Shown here one piece after another: positions 16,476 through 26,166 of a DNA stretch of 64,000 bases. Under the pieces are notes generated by a model that worked only from the letters and a program-made list of their open reading frames with translations, made no database searches and was not told the origin of the DNA. The position numbers and the translations under genes were made by a program. Within the stretch, counting starts at the first letter, position 1, and the number at the start of each line of letters is the position of its first letter. Source of the DNA: Candidatus Methylomirabilota bacterium (lineage in GTDB: Bacteria; Methylomirabilota; Methylomirabilia; Rokubacteriales; CSP1-6); the NCBI GenBank assembly GCA_036001065.1, contig DASYUQ010000116.1, positions 1 through 64,000 on the forward strand, read 5' to 3'.

Positions 16476-16712
16476 ATGGCGAAGCCAGTGGAAGAGAGGG
16501 TGAAAGAAATCATCGTCGAGCAGCTCGGGGTGGACGAGGACGACGTGACCCCGAACGCGCGGTTCATCGAGGATCTCGGCGCCGATTCGCTCGACACGGT
16601 CGAGCTGGTGATGGCGCTGGAAGAGCATTTCGACATCCAGATCCCCGATGAGGACGCCGAGAAGATCGCCACCGTGGGCGACGCCATCCAGTACATCAAG
16701 GACAACTCCTGA
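16476..16712 (+). CDS. acpP: Acyl carrier protein
   Basis: Seventy-eight-residue acidic carrier. The phosphopantetheine serine is S38 in the [14 protein letters not shown] motif. Preceded by a GGGGAGG-like ribosome site and followed by fabF after two bases. Confidence 0.97.
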   Translation: MAKPVEERVKEIIVEQLGVDEDDVTPNARFIEDLGADSLDTVELVMALEEHFDIQIPDEDAEKIATVGDAIQYIKDNS

Positions 16713-16714
16713 CG

Positions 16715-17983
16715 GTGGAGCCCCGACGCGTCGTCATCACCGGCCTCGGAGCGCTCACGCCCGTGGGCAACACGGCCGAGGAGTTCTGGACCGCCCTGAC
16801 CCAGGGGCGCTCCGGGATCGGTCCCATCACCAAGTTCGACGCCGCCGAGAAGGACGCGAGCGGGGACTTCCGCTACCCCACGCGGATCGCCGGCGAGGTC
16901 AGGAACTTCGACGTGCTGCGATACGTAGACAAGAAGGAAGCGCGCCGACTGGACGACTACCTCAAATACGCGATCGCCGCGGCGGTCACGGCAGTCGAGG
17001 ATTCCGGGCTCGAGGTGGGCAAGGTCGATGGCGCCCGGTTCGGCGTCCTGATCGGCTCGGGCATCGGGGGCATCGGCACCCTGCTGGAGGGCGAGCGCAC
17101 CCGCCTGGAGAAGGGGCCGGAGCGGGTGTCGCCCTTCGTCATCCCGATGCTCATCATCAACATGGCCTCGGGGCTCGTCTCGATGCGCTTCGGGGCCAAG
17201 GGACCCAACTCGTCGGTGGTGACGGCCTGCGCGACGGGCAACCACTGCATCGGCGACGCCTTCAAGATCATCCAGCGCGGCGACGCCGACCTCATGATCG
17301 CGGGCGGCGCCGAGGCGATCATCGTGCCGCTGACCATCGCCGGGTTCTGCGCCATGAAGGCGATGTCCACGCACAACGACGTACCGGAGCAGGCCTCACG
17401 CCCGTTCGACGCCGAGCGCGACGGCTTCGTGCCCAGCGAGGGGGCCGGCATCGTCGTGCTGGAGTCGCTCAAGCACGCGCGGCGGCGTGACGCCCGGATC
17501 TACGCGGAGATCGTCGGCTACGGCATGACCTCCGACGCCCACCACATGACGGCACCCGACCCCAAGGGCGATGGCGCCACCCGGGCCATGGCGGCGGCCC
17601 TGGGGGACGGCGGCCTCGACCCGGCGGCGGTCGGCTACATCAACGCCCACGGGACCTCGACGCCGTACAACGACAAGTTCGAGTCCCTGGCCATCAAGCG
17701 CGTCTTCGGCGACCACGTGCGGCGGCTGGCCGTGTCGTCGACGAAGTCGATGACGGGGCACCTGCTGGGGGCCGCGGGCGGCGTGGAGGCCATCGCCACG
17801 GCGCTGGCCCTCTACCACGGCCTGCTGCCGCCGACGATCAACTACGAGACGCCCGACCCGGAGTGCGACCTCGACTACGTGCCCAACCAGGCCCGCAAGC
17901 AGGATGTCGAGGTGGCGCTGAGCAACGCCTTCGGCTTCGGCGGCACCAACGCCACGCTGGCCTTCCGCAAGTACCGCGCGTAG
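16715..17983 (+). CDS. fabF: 3-oxoacyl-ACP synthase II (FabF)
   Basis: Condensing enzyme of fatty-acid elongation. A 422-residue beta-ketoacyl synthase with active-site Cys in [10 protein letters not shown], the two histidines in [11 protein letters not shown] and [13 protein letters not shown], and the GFGGTNA glycine loop near the end. GTG start two bases after acpP. Last gene of the fab operon before a repeat-rich gap. Confidence 0.96.
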   Translation: MEPRRVVITGLGALTPVGNTAEEFWTALTQGRSGIGPITKFDAAEKDASGDFRYPTRIAGEVRNFDVLRYVDKKEARRLDDYLKYAIAAAVTAVEDSGLEVGKVDGARFGVLIGSGIGGIGTLLEGERTRLEKGPERVSPFVIPMLIINMASGLVSMRFGAKGPNSSVVTACATGNHCIGDAFKIIQRGDADLMIAGGAEAIIVPLTIAGFCAMKAMSTHNDVPEQASRPFDAERDGFVPSEGAGIVVLESLKHARRRDARIYAEIVGYGMTSDAHHMTAPDPKGDGATRAMAAALGDGGLDPAAVGYINAHGTSTPYNDKFESLAIKRVFGDHVRRLAVSSTKSMTGHLLGAAGGVEAIATALALYHGLLPPTINYETPDPECDLDYVPNQARKQDVEVALSNAFGFGGTNATLAFRKYRA

Positions 17984-18353
17984 TGCCGGGCCGACTGGCG
18001 TCGCCATATTTCGTTCTCGGATCCACTCAGGCTCGCCTCGGGCGGCGACCGCCCGGCGGCTTCGCACGGCTGTTCGCAGGCTCGCCGCGGACGGGCGGGA
18101 TTCTCTGGCCTTGCTCGCCTCGGGCGCAGGGGTCCCAGCCCCTGGCCGCCCTGCGGCTCGCCCAGCGGCCTCGCCGCCGTCCTCGGCTTCGCACGACTGT
18201 TCGCAGGCTCGCCTCGGACGGGCGGGGCCCAGCCCGCCGCCGTCCTCGGCTTCGCACGACCACGCCGATCCTCACGTACGATCGTCGAGCCGCTGAAGCG
18301 TCGCCTCGTCGCTCGGCGCGCCTCGGCTCCTACTCCCACTGAGCGCCTGAGGA
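17984..18353. repeat. Repeat-rich intergenic tract between fabF and the RNase III-like gene
   Basis: No gene is supported here. The tract opens with the 14-mer tcgccatatttcgt shared with 12527-12540. It then holds two near-identical 43-base copies (18057-18099 and 18184-18226, period 127) starting cggcttcgcacg and ending gacgggcggg, and a shorter third copy from about 18250. The motif gctcgcctcgggcgg in it is the reverse complement of part of the 33-base unit repeated at 63470. Open frames across it are artefacts of GC-rich repeats. Confidence 0.7.
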
Positions 18354-18797
18354 GTGGACGCGGATGACGTCGCCGGGCTCGAGCGACGGCTCGGCCACCG
18401 CTTCCGCGATCCCGCCCTCCTCCAGCGCGCGCTGACCCACGCCTCCTTCGCCAACGAGCACCCGCCTGCCACCCACAACGAGGCGCTGGCGCTGCTCGGC
18501 GATGCGGCCCTGGCGCTGGTCGTGGCCGAGCACCTGCTCGCCGAGGATCCGGAGGCGCCGGTCGGCGTGCTGACGCCCCGGCGCGCGGCGCTCGTCTCCG
18601 GCGCCAACCTGGCCCGCTGGGCGGCGGACCTCGAGCTGGGGCCCCGGCTGAGGCTGGGGCGCGGCGAGGAGGCGACGGGTGGACGCGCGCGCGAGTCCAT
18701 CCTCGCCACGACGCTGGAGGCGGTCCTCGGCGCCGTCTACCTCGACGACGGCCTCGACGCCGTCCGCCGCATCGTGGCGCGTCTGGCCGTGTGGTAG
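18354..18797 (+). CDS. RNase III-domain protein, probably inactive, without dsRNA-binding domain
   Basis: A 147-residue protein with the RNase III nuclease fold (RFRDPALLQRALTHASF, HNEALALLGD, LEAVLGAVYLDDG) but no double-stranded RNA-binding domain. Of the four acidic residues that bind the catalytic metals, two appear lost: the Glu in the usual NERLEFLGD is A46, and the Asp in the usual ADTxEA is T119; D50 and E122 remain. It sits after fabF, where rnc is often found, so it may be the lineage's remodelled rnc. GTG start. It could act by dimerising with another RNase III. Confidence 0.7.
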   Translation: MDADDVAGLERRLGHRFRDPALLQRALTHASFANEHPPATHNEALALLGDAALALVVAEHLLAEDPEAPVGVLTPRRAALVSGANLARWAADLELGPRLRLGRGEEATGGRARESILATTLEAVLGAVYLDDGLDAVRRIVARLAVW

Positions 18798-18806
18798 GCT
18801 GGGTTC

Positions 18807-19994
18807 ATGCGTTTCTGGCCGTCGCGGCAGCGGCCGGTCGCCGCGCCGCCGTCCGCCGAAGATCTGCTCATCACCGAGGATCTCCTGCGGCGCAGCGTCG
18901 AGGACGTGCTGGCCGTGCGCGAGCGCCAGATCCACGGGGCCGTCATCGCCTACCGCGGGCAGCTCCAGCTGGCCCCCCCGCGCGCGCGCGAATTGCTCCA
19001 GGCACGCTTCCGCCCCTTCGGCTTCACCCCGTTCCTCCGCGAGGACGGCCGGGGGGAGGTGGTGGTGCAGGCGGTGCCCCTGGCCGAGACGACGGAGCCG
19101 CAGCGGGTCGGCGTGAACGTGCTGCTCTTCGTGCTCACGTGCCTGTCGACTCTCATCGCCGGCGCCGGCTACGCGGGGTCACCCACCTTCGATGCCTTCC
19201 GCTCGTCGATCACCGGGACGCTGTTCATCAGCGGGGTGCCCTTCGCGGCCACGTTGATGGCGATCCTCGTTGTCCACGAGTTCGGCCACTACTTCACCGC
19301 GCGGTACTACCGGGCCTCGGTCAGCCTCCCGTACTTCATCCCGGCGCCGCCGCCCTTTCCCTTCGGCACGCTGGGCGCGATCATCCGCATGCGGTCGCCG
19401 GCGCGGGATCGGAACGCCCTCTTCGACATCGCCGCCGCGGGGCCGCTGGCCGGCCTTCTGGTCGCGATTCCCGCCTTCGTCCTCGGTCTCCAGTGGTCGA
19501 ACGTGGTCCCGGTCCCGGCCGTTACCTACGAAGCATTTGGTCAGTCGGGCCTGACCCAGCTGCTGGTCTATCTCCGCTTCGGCAGCCTCCCGGAAGGGAC
19601 GATGGTCTACACGCACCCGATGGCTGACGCGGCCTGGGTCGGCTTCTTCGTCACCGCCCTCAACCTCTTTCCCGTCGGCCAGCTCGACGGCGGGCGCATC
19701 GCCTACGCGCTCTTCGGCCGCTATCACGCGCTCATCGGCAAGATCACGATCATCGGGACCGTGCTCCTCGGGCTCGCCGCGATGGCGGTGAACGTCCTCG
19801 TGTGGGGAGGGACCTTCGCCGCATCGCTCAACTGGTTCGTCTGGGCGGCGCTGGTGTTCTTCCTCGTCGGCGTCCATCACGGGCCTCCCGTCGACGGGGT
19901 TTCCCCGCTGAGCCCCGATCGTCGCGTCGTCGGCGTCGTGTGCCTGATCCTGTTCGTCCTGCTCATCCCGCCGATTCCGATCCACGTACGGTAG
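18807..19994 (+). CDS. Site-2 protease family (M50) membrane metalloprotease
   Basis: Intramembrane zinc protease, 395 residues. About 100 N-terminal cytosolic residues precede a multi-helix core with the zinc motif HEFGH (H157, E158, H161) and the distal ALNLFPVGQLDGG motif providing the third ligand. The layout, with extra helices at both ends, recalls the EGY/S2P-like branch found in bacteria and plastids. No PDZ domain is visible. Likely substrate: membrane-tethered regulators, but none is evident nearby. Its 3' end overlaps the convergent MFS gene by 32 bases. Confidence 0.88.
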   Translation: MRFWPSRQRPVAAPPSAEDLLITEDLLRRSVEDVLAVRERQIHGAVIAYRGQLQLAPPRARELLQARFRPFGFTPFLREDGRGEVVVQAVPLAETTEPQRVGVNVLLFVLTCLSTLIAGAGYAGSPTFDAFRSSITGTLFISGVPFAATLMAILVVHEFGHYFTARYYRASVSLPYFIPAPPPFPFGTLGAIIRMRSPARDRNALFDIAAAGPLAGLLVAIPAFVLGLQWSNVVPVPAVTYEAFGQSGLTQLLVYLRFGSLPEGTMVYTHPMADAAWVGFFVTALNLFPVGQLDGGRIAYALFGRYHALIGKITIIGTVLLGLAAMAVNVLVWGGTFAASLNWFVWAALVFFLVGVHHGPPVDGVSPLSPDRRVVGVVCLILFVLLIPPIPIHVR

Positions 19995-21276
19995 CCGCAG
20001 TGGGGCCGCCGGCCCTCACCCGCGACAGCAGCGCCAGCCCGGCCACGAAAAAGAGCCCTACGGCGACGATGGCGGCGCGCTGGTTGCCGCCGAGCATCCG
20101 GGACACGGCCCCGAAGACGAACGGCCCCATGATGGCGCCCGTCTTGCCGACCAGGGAGTAGAAGCCGAAGAACTCGGCCTCGCGGCCGGCCGGGATCAGC
20201 GTGGCCATGAACGTGCGGCTGGCCGCCTGGATGGCGCCGAGCCCGGTGCCGGCCAGCACGCCCACCAGCCAGAACTGCCATTTGGCGTCCACGAAATGGG
20301 CGAGCACCGTCACCGCCACCCACTGGACGAGCGTCGCCGTCACCACGAGCTTGGGCCCGCGGGTGTCGGTGGGACGGGCCCAGGCGGCCGAGCCGGCCAG
20401 GGCCGTCAGCTGGATGAGCATGAAGAGCCCGATGATCTCGGTGAACGTGAAGCCCAGCGTCTTCTCGGCGAAGATCGCCGAGAAGAGGATCACGGTGTTC
20501 ACGCCGTCCTCGTAGACGAGGTAGGCGGTGAGGAAGCGGCGCATCTGCGCGCGCGCGGGATCGGTGAGGATCTCTCGGAGCGTGCGGGCCGTTTCGCCGA
20601 AGCCCTGCGCCACCGCGCGCGCCAGCGGCACGCGGGGCCGGACGTCGGCGGGAAGGACGACGAACGCCGGCAGCGAGCACACCAGGAACTGGGCGGCGGC
20701 CACGAGGAAGCACGCCCAGTAGAGCTCGGCGGCGGCGAAGGGATAGGCGGCGAGGAACGCGACCAGGGATCCCGCGTAGCCGACCGCAAAGCCCGCGGCC
20801 GACACCCGCCCCAGCCGCTCGGGCGGCGCGATCCGCGGCAGGTAGGAGTTGTAGTAGACGAAGGCGGCCTCGAACGCGACCACCCCCATCACGCCGAGCA
20901 GGAACCCCGTCACCACCATCCCGGGCCGGAGGGTGGCCAGGAGCGTGGTGGCGGCGACCGAGAGGAGCGTGAAGCCGACGAAGAACGGCTTGCGGGCGCC
21001 CGCGTGATCGGCGATACCGCCCAGCACCGGCGAGCTGAGCGCCACGATGACCATCGACACGGAGCCGACGAGCCCCCACCAGAAATCGCCGCGGCCCTCG
21101 GCGTTCCCCACGATGATCTTGGCGTAGTAGACGGGGAAGATCGTGGCCAGGATGATCGCGGCGAAGGCGGAGTTGGCGAAGTCGTACAGCGTCCACGCGA
21201 CGATCGTGCGACGCGACCCGCCGGGCACGGCCCGAGGATGACACAGCCCGTGGGGATGCGCTAGTATCCGCGTCAT
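19963..21276 (-). CDS. MFS transporter, UMF1/Atg22-like
   Basis: About 437 residues with twelve predicted helices. The N-terminal WTLYDFANSAFAAIILATIF block is typical of the UMF1 (Atg22-like) branch of the major facilitator superfamily, whose substrates are mostly unknown (amino acids in the yeast relative). The ATG at 21276 overlaps by two bases the ATG of the divergent glutamine-synthetase gene; a GTG at 21228, just before PGGSRRTIVAW, is an equally likely start and would leave a short intergenic gap. Confidence 0.88.
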   Translation of the reverse strand: MTRILAHPHGLCHPRAVPGGSRRTIVAWTLYDFANSAFAAIILATIFPVYYAKIIVGNAEGRGDFWWGLVGSVSMVIVALSSPVLGGIADHAGARKPFFVGFTLLSVAATTLLATLRPGMVVTGFLLGVMGVVAFEAAFVYYNSYLPRIAPPERLGRVSAAGFAVGYAGSLVAFLAAYPFAAAELYWACFLVAAAQFLVCSLPAFVVLPADVRPRVPLARAVAQGFGETARTLREILTDPARAQMRRFLTAYLVYEDGVNTVILFSAIFAEKTLGFTFTEIIGLFMLIQLTALAGSAAWARPTDTRGPKLVVTATLVQWVAVTVLAHFVDAKWQFWLVGVLAGTGLGAIQAASRTFMATLIPAGREAEFFGFYSLVGKTGAIMGPFVFGAVSRMLGGNQRAAIVAVGLFFVAGLALLSRVRAGGPTAATVRGSESAG

Positions 21277-22654
21277 GTCGGGCCGCCTGGATCTCAAAAG
21301 CCTCGAGCAGCTGATCCGCAAGGGCGAGATCGACACGGTCCTCACCGTCTTCCCCGACACGTTCGGCCGGCTCATGGGCAAGCGCGTCGTCGGGCGTCAC
21401 TTCCTCGAGCGCGTGGTGGACGACGGCCTGCACGCCTGCATCTACCTCTTCACCGTCGACATGGAGATGGAGCCGCTGCCGGGCTTCAAGCTCACGTCGT
21501 GGGAACGCGGCTACGGCGACATGAAGATGGTGCCCGATCTCCCCACGCTCCGGCTCATCCCCTGGCTGCCCAAGACGGCACTGGTCTTCTGCGACGTCCT
21601 CACCGAGGACGGGGAGCCGATCGAAGAGGCGCCGCGCTCCATCCTCAAGCGCCAGGTGGCGCGGGCGGCCGCGCTGGGGTACGTGGTCAAGACCGCCGCC
21701 GAGCTGGAGCTGTACTGCTTCAAGGAGTCGTTCGAGGAGGCGCGGGCCAAGCGCTACCAGAACCTCACGCCGGTCGCCGCCTACCTCGAGGACTATCACG
21801 TGTTGCAGACGACCAAGGAGGAGCCGCTGATCCGCGCCATCCGCAACGGGATGGAAGGGGCCGATGTCCCGGTGGAGACCTCGAAGGGCGAGTGGGGCCG
21901 GGGTCAGGAGGAGATCAACCTCGCTTTCGCCGAGGCGCTGGAGATGGCCGACCGCACGGCCCTCTACAAGCACGGCGCCAAGGAGATCGCCCACCTGCAG
22001 GGCTGCGCGGTGACGTTCATGGCCAAGTACGACATGGGAGCGGCGGGCTCCTCGTTCCACCTGCACTCGTCGCTCTGGGATGGCACCGGCCGCAAGCCGC
22101 TCTTCGCCCCCGCCGGCAAGGCCCCGGGGACGCCGGCCGCCGTCACCCCGCTCTGCGGCCAGTGGCTGGCCGGGCAGATGGCGCTGGCCCGCGAGTTCGC
22201 GTACTTCTACGCGCCCACGGTGAACTCCTACAAGCGCTACCAGGCGGGCTCGTTCGCGCCGACGCGCATCGCCGCCGGCTGGGACAACCGCACCTGCGGC
22301 TTCCGGCTCTGCGGCGCGGGCGGCGCCTTCCGCGTGGAAAACCGCATCCCCGGGGCCGACGCCAACCCCTATCTCGCGTTCGCGGCCACGATCGCCGCCG
22401 GGCTGCACGGCGTCACCAGCAAGCTCAAGGCGCCCAAGCTCTACGAGGGCAACGCCTACCAGGACGCCACGCTGCCTCAGGTGCCGAAGGCCCTCCGCGA
22501 AGCCGTCGACGGGCTGGAGCGGTCCGAGGTGGCGCGCGCCGCGTTCGGCGAGCGCGTGGTCGAGCACTACCTGCACACGGCGCGGCTCGAGCAGCAAGCC
22601 TTCGACCAGGCGGTCACGGATTGGGAGCTGATCCGGAATTTCGAGAGAATCTGA
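21275..22654 (+). CDS. Glutamine synthetase family protein (gamma-glutamyl-polyamine/GlnT type)
   Basis: ATP-dependent gamma-glutamyl ligase fold, 459 residues. The Glu-rich metal sites (AAELELYCF, EWGRGQEEINL) and the loop GSSFHLHSSLW with the Arg region NRTCGFRLCGAG and ENRIPGADANPYLAFAA are present. It is shorter at the N-terminus than classical GlnA and lacks an adenylylation-type Tyr segment I can recognise. Substrate could be a polyamine or another amine rather than ammonia. It is followed by an SDR and an ABC importer, suggesting uptake and use of an amine or amino-sugar-like compound (inference). Confidence 0.85.
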   Translation: MSGRLDLKSLEQLIRKGEIDTVLTVFPDTFGRLMGKRVVGRHFLERVVDDGLHACIYLFTVDMEMEPLPGFKLTSWERGYGDMKMVPDLPTLRLIPWLPKTALVFCDVLTEDGEPIEEAPRSILKRQVARAAALGYVVKTAAELELYCFKESFEEARAKRYQNLTPVAAYLEDYHVLQTTKEEPLIRAIRNGMEGADVPVETSKGEWGRGQEEINLAFAEALEMADRTALYKHGAKEIAHLQGCAVTFMAKYDMGAAGSSFHLHSSLWDGTGRKPLFAPAGKAPGTPAAVTPLCGQWLAGQMALAREFAYFYAPTVNSYKRYQAGSFAPTRIAAGWDNRTCGFRLCGAGGAFRVENRIPGADANPYLAFAATIAAGLHGVTSKLKAPKLYEGNAYQDATLPQVPKALREAVDGLERSEVARAAFGERVVEHYLHTARLEQQAFDQAVTDWELIRNFERI

Positions 22655-22677
22655 ATGCATCTCTCGGGGCGATCGGA

Positions 22678-23439
22678 ATGAATCGATTGGAAGATAGGGT
22701 GGCGTTCATCACCGGCGGCGCCATGGGCATCGGCCGCGCGGCGGCGCTGCTCTTCGCGTCGGAGGGTGCCCGCATCGTGGTGGCCGACCTCGACGACCAG
22801 GCCGCCAAGGAGACGGTCCGCCTGGTCGAGGCCGAGGGCGGCCAGGCGCTGGCGGTCACCGGCGACGTGGCGATCGAGGGCGACGTGCGTCGCATGATCG
22901 AGGAGAGCGCCCGCCACTTCGACGCGCTCCACGTGCTCTACCACTGCGCCGGCGTGCTCTGGAAGGACCGGGACCGCTCGGTGCTGGAGACGGACGAGCG
23001 CTGGTGGGACCGCGTCGTCGCCATCAATCTCAAATCGGCCTTCTGGGTGACGAAGTACGGGATTCCGTGCCTGCGTCGCGCCGGCGGCGGCTCCGTCATC
23101 CTCATGGGCTCGGTCTCGGCGCTGGCCGGATTCACGCGGGCCCAGGACGCCTACACCGCGGCCAAGGGGGGCCTCATCTCGCTGACGAAGTCGCTGGCCA
23201 TCCAGTTCGCCAAAGACCGGATCCGCTGCAACATCATCCACCCGGGCATCGTGGACACCCCGCTGCAGGCCCCGTATCTCACCGAGGCGCTCCGCCGGGA
23301 GTTCGAGGCCGGCATCCCCCTGGGGCGCATCGCCGATCCCCGGGAGATCGCCGGCGTCGCCCTGTTCCTCGCCAGTGACGACGCGTCGTACATGACCGGC
23401 GCCGAGCTGGTCGTCGACGGCGGCTTCACCGCCGGCTGA
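22678..23439 (+). CDS. SDR family NAD(P)-dependent oxidoreductase
   Basis: A 253-residue short-chain dehydrogenase: TGGAMGIGRA cofactor loop, catalytic Ser in LMGSVSALAG, YTAAKGG Tyr-Lys pair, C-terminal GAELVVDGGF. D41-type acidic residue (VVADLDDQ) suggests NAD rather than NADP. Lies between the glutamine-synthetase-like gene and the ABC importer; substrate unknown. Confidence 0.9.
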   Translation: MNRLEDRVAFITGGAMGIGRAAALLFASEGARIVVADLDDQAAKETVRLVEAEGGQALAVTGDVAIEGDVRRMIEESARHFDALHVLYHCAGVLWKDRDRSVLETDERWWDRVVAINLKSAFWVTKYGIPCLRRAGGGSVILMGSVSALAGFTRAQDAYTAAKGGLISLTKSLAIQFAKDRIRCNIIHPGIVDTPLQAPYLTEALRREFEAGIPLGRIADPREIAGVALFLASDDASYMTGAELVVDGGFTAG

Positions 23440-23456
23440 CAGGCGGCGCGGCGACG

Positions 23457-25130
23457 ATGAGTCTGCCCCTCACCCGCGCGCCGGCGGCGCTCCGGACGCG
23501 GTGGGTCCAGGGCGAGCTGCTCGTCACGGCGGTGGCGGCGGCCGTCCTGCTGCTCCTGGGGACCTTCGTCGTCTGGCCGGTGGTGAAGGTGTTGTGGATG
23601 AGCGTGGTCGGCCCGGCCGGCCTGACGCTGGGCCACTACCGGGAGTTCTTCAGCACCTGGCGCCTGTTGCGGATCCTCCTCAACAGCCTGGCGGTGGCGG
23701 CGGTCTCGACCGTCCTCACCGTCCTGCTGGCCCTGGTGCTGGCCTACGCGGTGACGCGGACGACGATGCCCGGCAAGCGGTTCGTGTCGCTGATGAGCCT
23801 GCTGCCGCTGATCTCCCCGCCGTTCCTCGTCTCACTGGCCTTCATCCTGCTCTTCGGCCGCAACGGCATGGTGACGCGGTGGCTGGGGCTCGGCTGGTCC
23901 ATCTACGGCTTCCACGGCATCGTCATGGCCCAGGTGTTCACGTTCCTGCCCCCGGCCTACATCCTGCTGGCCAACGTGCTGGGGAACATCGACACCGCGC
24001 TGGAAGAGGCGGCCGAGAACCTGGGGGCGGGTCCGCTCACCACGCTCCGGCGCGTGACGCTGAGGCTGGCCCGGCCGGGCCTGGCCTCGGCGGCGCTGAT
24101 CGTCTTCATCCTCTGCATGACCGACTTCGGCAACCCCATCCTCGTCGGCGGCCGCTACAACGTGCTGGCGACGGAGATCTACTCCGAGGTCATCGGGCTG
24201 AATGACTTCGCCTCGGCGGCGACGATGAGCGTCGTCCTCATCGTGCCGTGCCTGATCGCGTACCTCCTCAACGCCTACTGGGTCGGGTCGGCGTCCTACG
24301 TGACGGTCTCGGCGGGCGCGAGCACGGTGGCGCGGCCCACCCCCGCGCTCATCCGCTGGCCGCTGTTCGTCCTCTCCGGTGGGATCGCGCTGTTCATCGC
24401 GGTCATCTACGGGCTCATCCCCCTCGGCTCCTTCGTGCGGCTGTGGGGGAGCGACTGGTCGCTCGCGCTCACGCATTACGCCTTCAGGTCCACCGCGGAG
24501 GGCGCCTGGCCCATCTGGAACAGCGTCAAGCTGGCGGCCGTCTCCGGCGTGGCCGGCACCGCGCTGGCGCTCGTCACCGCCTACGTGATCGAGCGCAAGC
24601 GCCCCCCGGGCGCGCGGGCCATCGAGTTCCTGAGCCTGCTGCCGGCGGCGCTGCCGGGCACCGTCATCGGGGTCGGGTACATCCTCGCCTTCAACGTGCC
24701 GCCGCTCTATCTCACGGGGACCCTCTGGATCCTGGTATCGAGCGTGGTCTTCTGGAAGTTCCCCGTCGCGGTGCTGGCCGGCATCAACGCGCTCAAGCAG
24801 ATCGACCCCGCCATCGAGGAGGCCGCGGTGAGCCTGGGGGCCGGCAGCGTGCGCACCTTCGCGCGCGTCGTGCTGCCGCTGCTGACCGGCACCGCCTTCT
24901 CGATCTTCGTCTACTTCTTCATCAACGGGATGGTCACCGTGAGCGCCGTGGTCTTCCTCATCTATCCGGGGTTCAACCTGGGTTCGGTGGCGATCCTCAA
25001 CCAGGTCGAGAACGGCTACCCCGGCGTGGCCTGCGCGCTCGGCACCATCATCCTCGGCATCGTCATCGGCACGATCCTGCTCCTGCGCGCGCTGGTCGGC
25101 GGCGAGCGGGTGGCGATCCTGAAAACGTAG
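23457..25130 (+). CDS. Iron-type ABC transporter permease (two fused permease domains)
   Basis: A 557-residue inner-membrane protein with two tandem binding-protein-dependent permease domains, each with an EAA loop (EEAAENLGAGPLTTLRRV and EEAAVSLGAGSVRTFARV). This double-length arrangement is the FbpB/AfuB/ThiP form. With the binding protein and ATPase that follow it makes a complete importer. GTG is not needed; ATG at 23457. Confidence 0.92.
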   Translation: MSLPLTRAPAALRTRWVQGELLVTAVAAAVLLLLGTFVVWPVVKVLWMSVVGPAGLTLGHYREFFSTWRLLRILLNSLAVAAVSTVLTVLLALVLAYAVTRTTMPGKRFVSLMSLLPLISPPFLVSLAFILLFGRNGMVTRWLGLGWSIYGFHGIVMAQVFTFLPPAYILLANVLGNIDTALEEAAENLGAGPLTTLRRVTLRLARPGLASAALIVFILCMTDFGNPILVGGRYNVLATEIYSEVIGLNDFASAATMSVVLIVPCLIAYLLNAYWVGSASYVTVSAGASTVARPTPALIRWPLFVLSGGIALFIAVIYGLIPLGSFVRLWGSDWSLALTHYAFRSTAEGAWPIWNSVKLAAVSGVAGTALALVTAYVIERKRPPGARAIEFLSLLPAALPGTVIGVGYILAFNVPPLYLTGTLWILVSSVVFWKFPVAVLAGINALKQIDPAIEEAAVSLGAGSVRTFARVVLPLLTGTAFSIFVYFFINGMVTVSAVVFLIYPGFNLGSVAILNQVENGYPGVACALGTIILGIVIGTILLLRALVGGERVAILKT

Positions 25131-25154
25131 GGACGGCGGAAGGGAGGACGGCTC

Positions 25155-26165
25155 ATGCGACGAACTCTGAGGCTCCTGCTGGCGCTCGGGCTCCTGTCGG
25201 CGCTGCGCCCCGTCGGCGGCGAGGCCGCCGAGGAGCGGCTCGTGATCTACACGGCCTACGAGGAGAACGAGCTGAAGGACTTCTGGGAGCAGTTCAGGAA
25301 GGATTTGCCGGATCTTGCCGCCAAGGCTGCCTACATCCGCGGATCGACCGGACCGACGATGGCGCGGATCGAAGCGGAACGCGCCAATCCCCAGGCCGAT
25401 GTTGTCTGGGGCGTCTTCAACGACTATCTGACCGGCGCCGCCCGCAAAGGGCTGCTGGAAACGTACGCGGCCAAGGAGTCCGACAAGATCGCCGCGCGCT
25501 TCAAGCACCCCGAGAACATGTGGCAGGGTGTGACGCTCCTCACGGCGGCCTTCGCCGTCAACCAGAGGAAGATGGCGGAGCTCAAGCTGGCACCCCCGAA
25601 GTCGTGGGCCGACCTCGTCGATCCCCGCTACCGCGGCCACATCGTCATGTCCAACCCGTCCACGTCCGGCCTGGCCTATCTCCTGCTGGCGAGCCACGCC
25701 ACCCGGCTGGGCGAGGACCGGATGTGGCAGTACTACGACGCGCTCGACAAGAACCTCTCGCAGGTGACCAAGTCCGGGGGCGCGCCGGGGCGCATGGCCG
25801 CCTCCGGCGAGACCCCCATCGGCATCGCGCTGGCCTACGAGATCGAGGTCGCCCGCAAGCAGGGGGCGCCCATCGACGTCATCCACCCCTCCGACGGCGT
25901 GGCCTGGACGTTTGAGGGCAACGCCCTGGTGAAGGGGGCCAAGAATCCCCAGAACGCCCGGCGGTTCCTGGACTGGGCGATCTCCAGATCGGCCATGGGC
26001 GCCTACGCCACCTGGCGGGGCACGGGCCTGACCCGCACCGACGTCCCGGTCAGCGGCCCGAAGATCACGGAGATGCACCTCATCAACCTCGATTTCGCGA
26101 AGGCCGGCGATCCCGAGTACAAGGACCGGCTCGTCAAGAAGTGGCTGGAGAGGTACTCCCGCTGA
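25155..26165 (+). CDS. Periplasmic ABC substrate-binding protein (iron/phosphonate-like class)
   Basis: A 336-residue exported protein; signal peptide with cleavage near GGEAAEE. The body begins LVIYTAYEENELKDFW and has the STSGLAYLLLA and GIALAYEIEVARKQG blocks common to Fe(III)- and 2-aminoethylphosphonate-type binding proteins. The ferric ligands (paired Tyr near the C-terminus) are not clearly present, so the ligand may not be iron. Confidence 0.88.
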   Translation: MRRTLRLLLALGLLSALRPVGGEAAEERLVIYTAYEENELKDFWEQFRKDLPDLAAKAAYIRGSTGPTMARIEAERANPQADVVWGVFNDYLTGAARKGLLETYAAKESDKIAARFKHPENMWQGVTLLTAAFAVNQRKMAELKLAPPKSWADLVDPRYRGHIVMSNPSTSGLAYLLLASHATRLGEDRMWQYYDALDKNLSQVTKSGGAPGRMAASGETPIGIALAYEIEVARKQGAPIDVIHPSDGVAWTFEGNALVKGAKNPQNARRFLDWAISRSAMGAYATWRGTGLTRTDVPVSGPKITEMHLINLDFAKAGDPEYKDRLVKKWLERYSR

Positions 26166-26166
26166 C

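Noticed and set aside
19877-22660. 927-codon minus-strand frame
   Set aside because: Antisense to the glutamine-synthetase-like gene and out of frame with the MFS gene; no family features.
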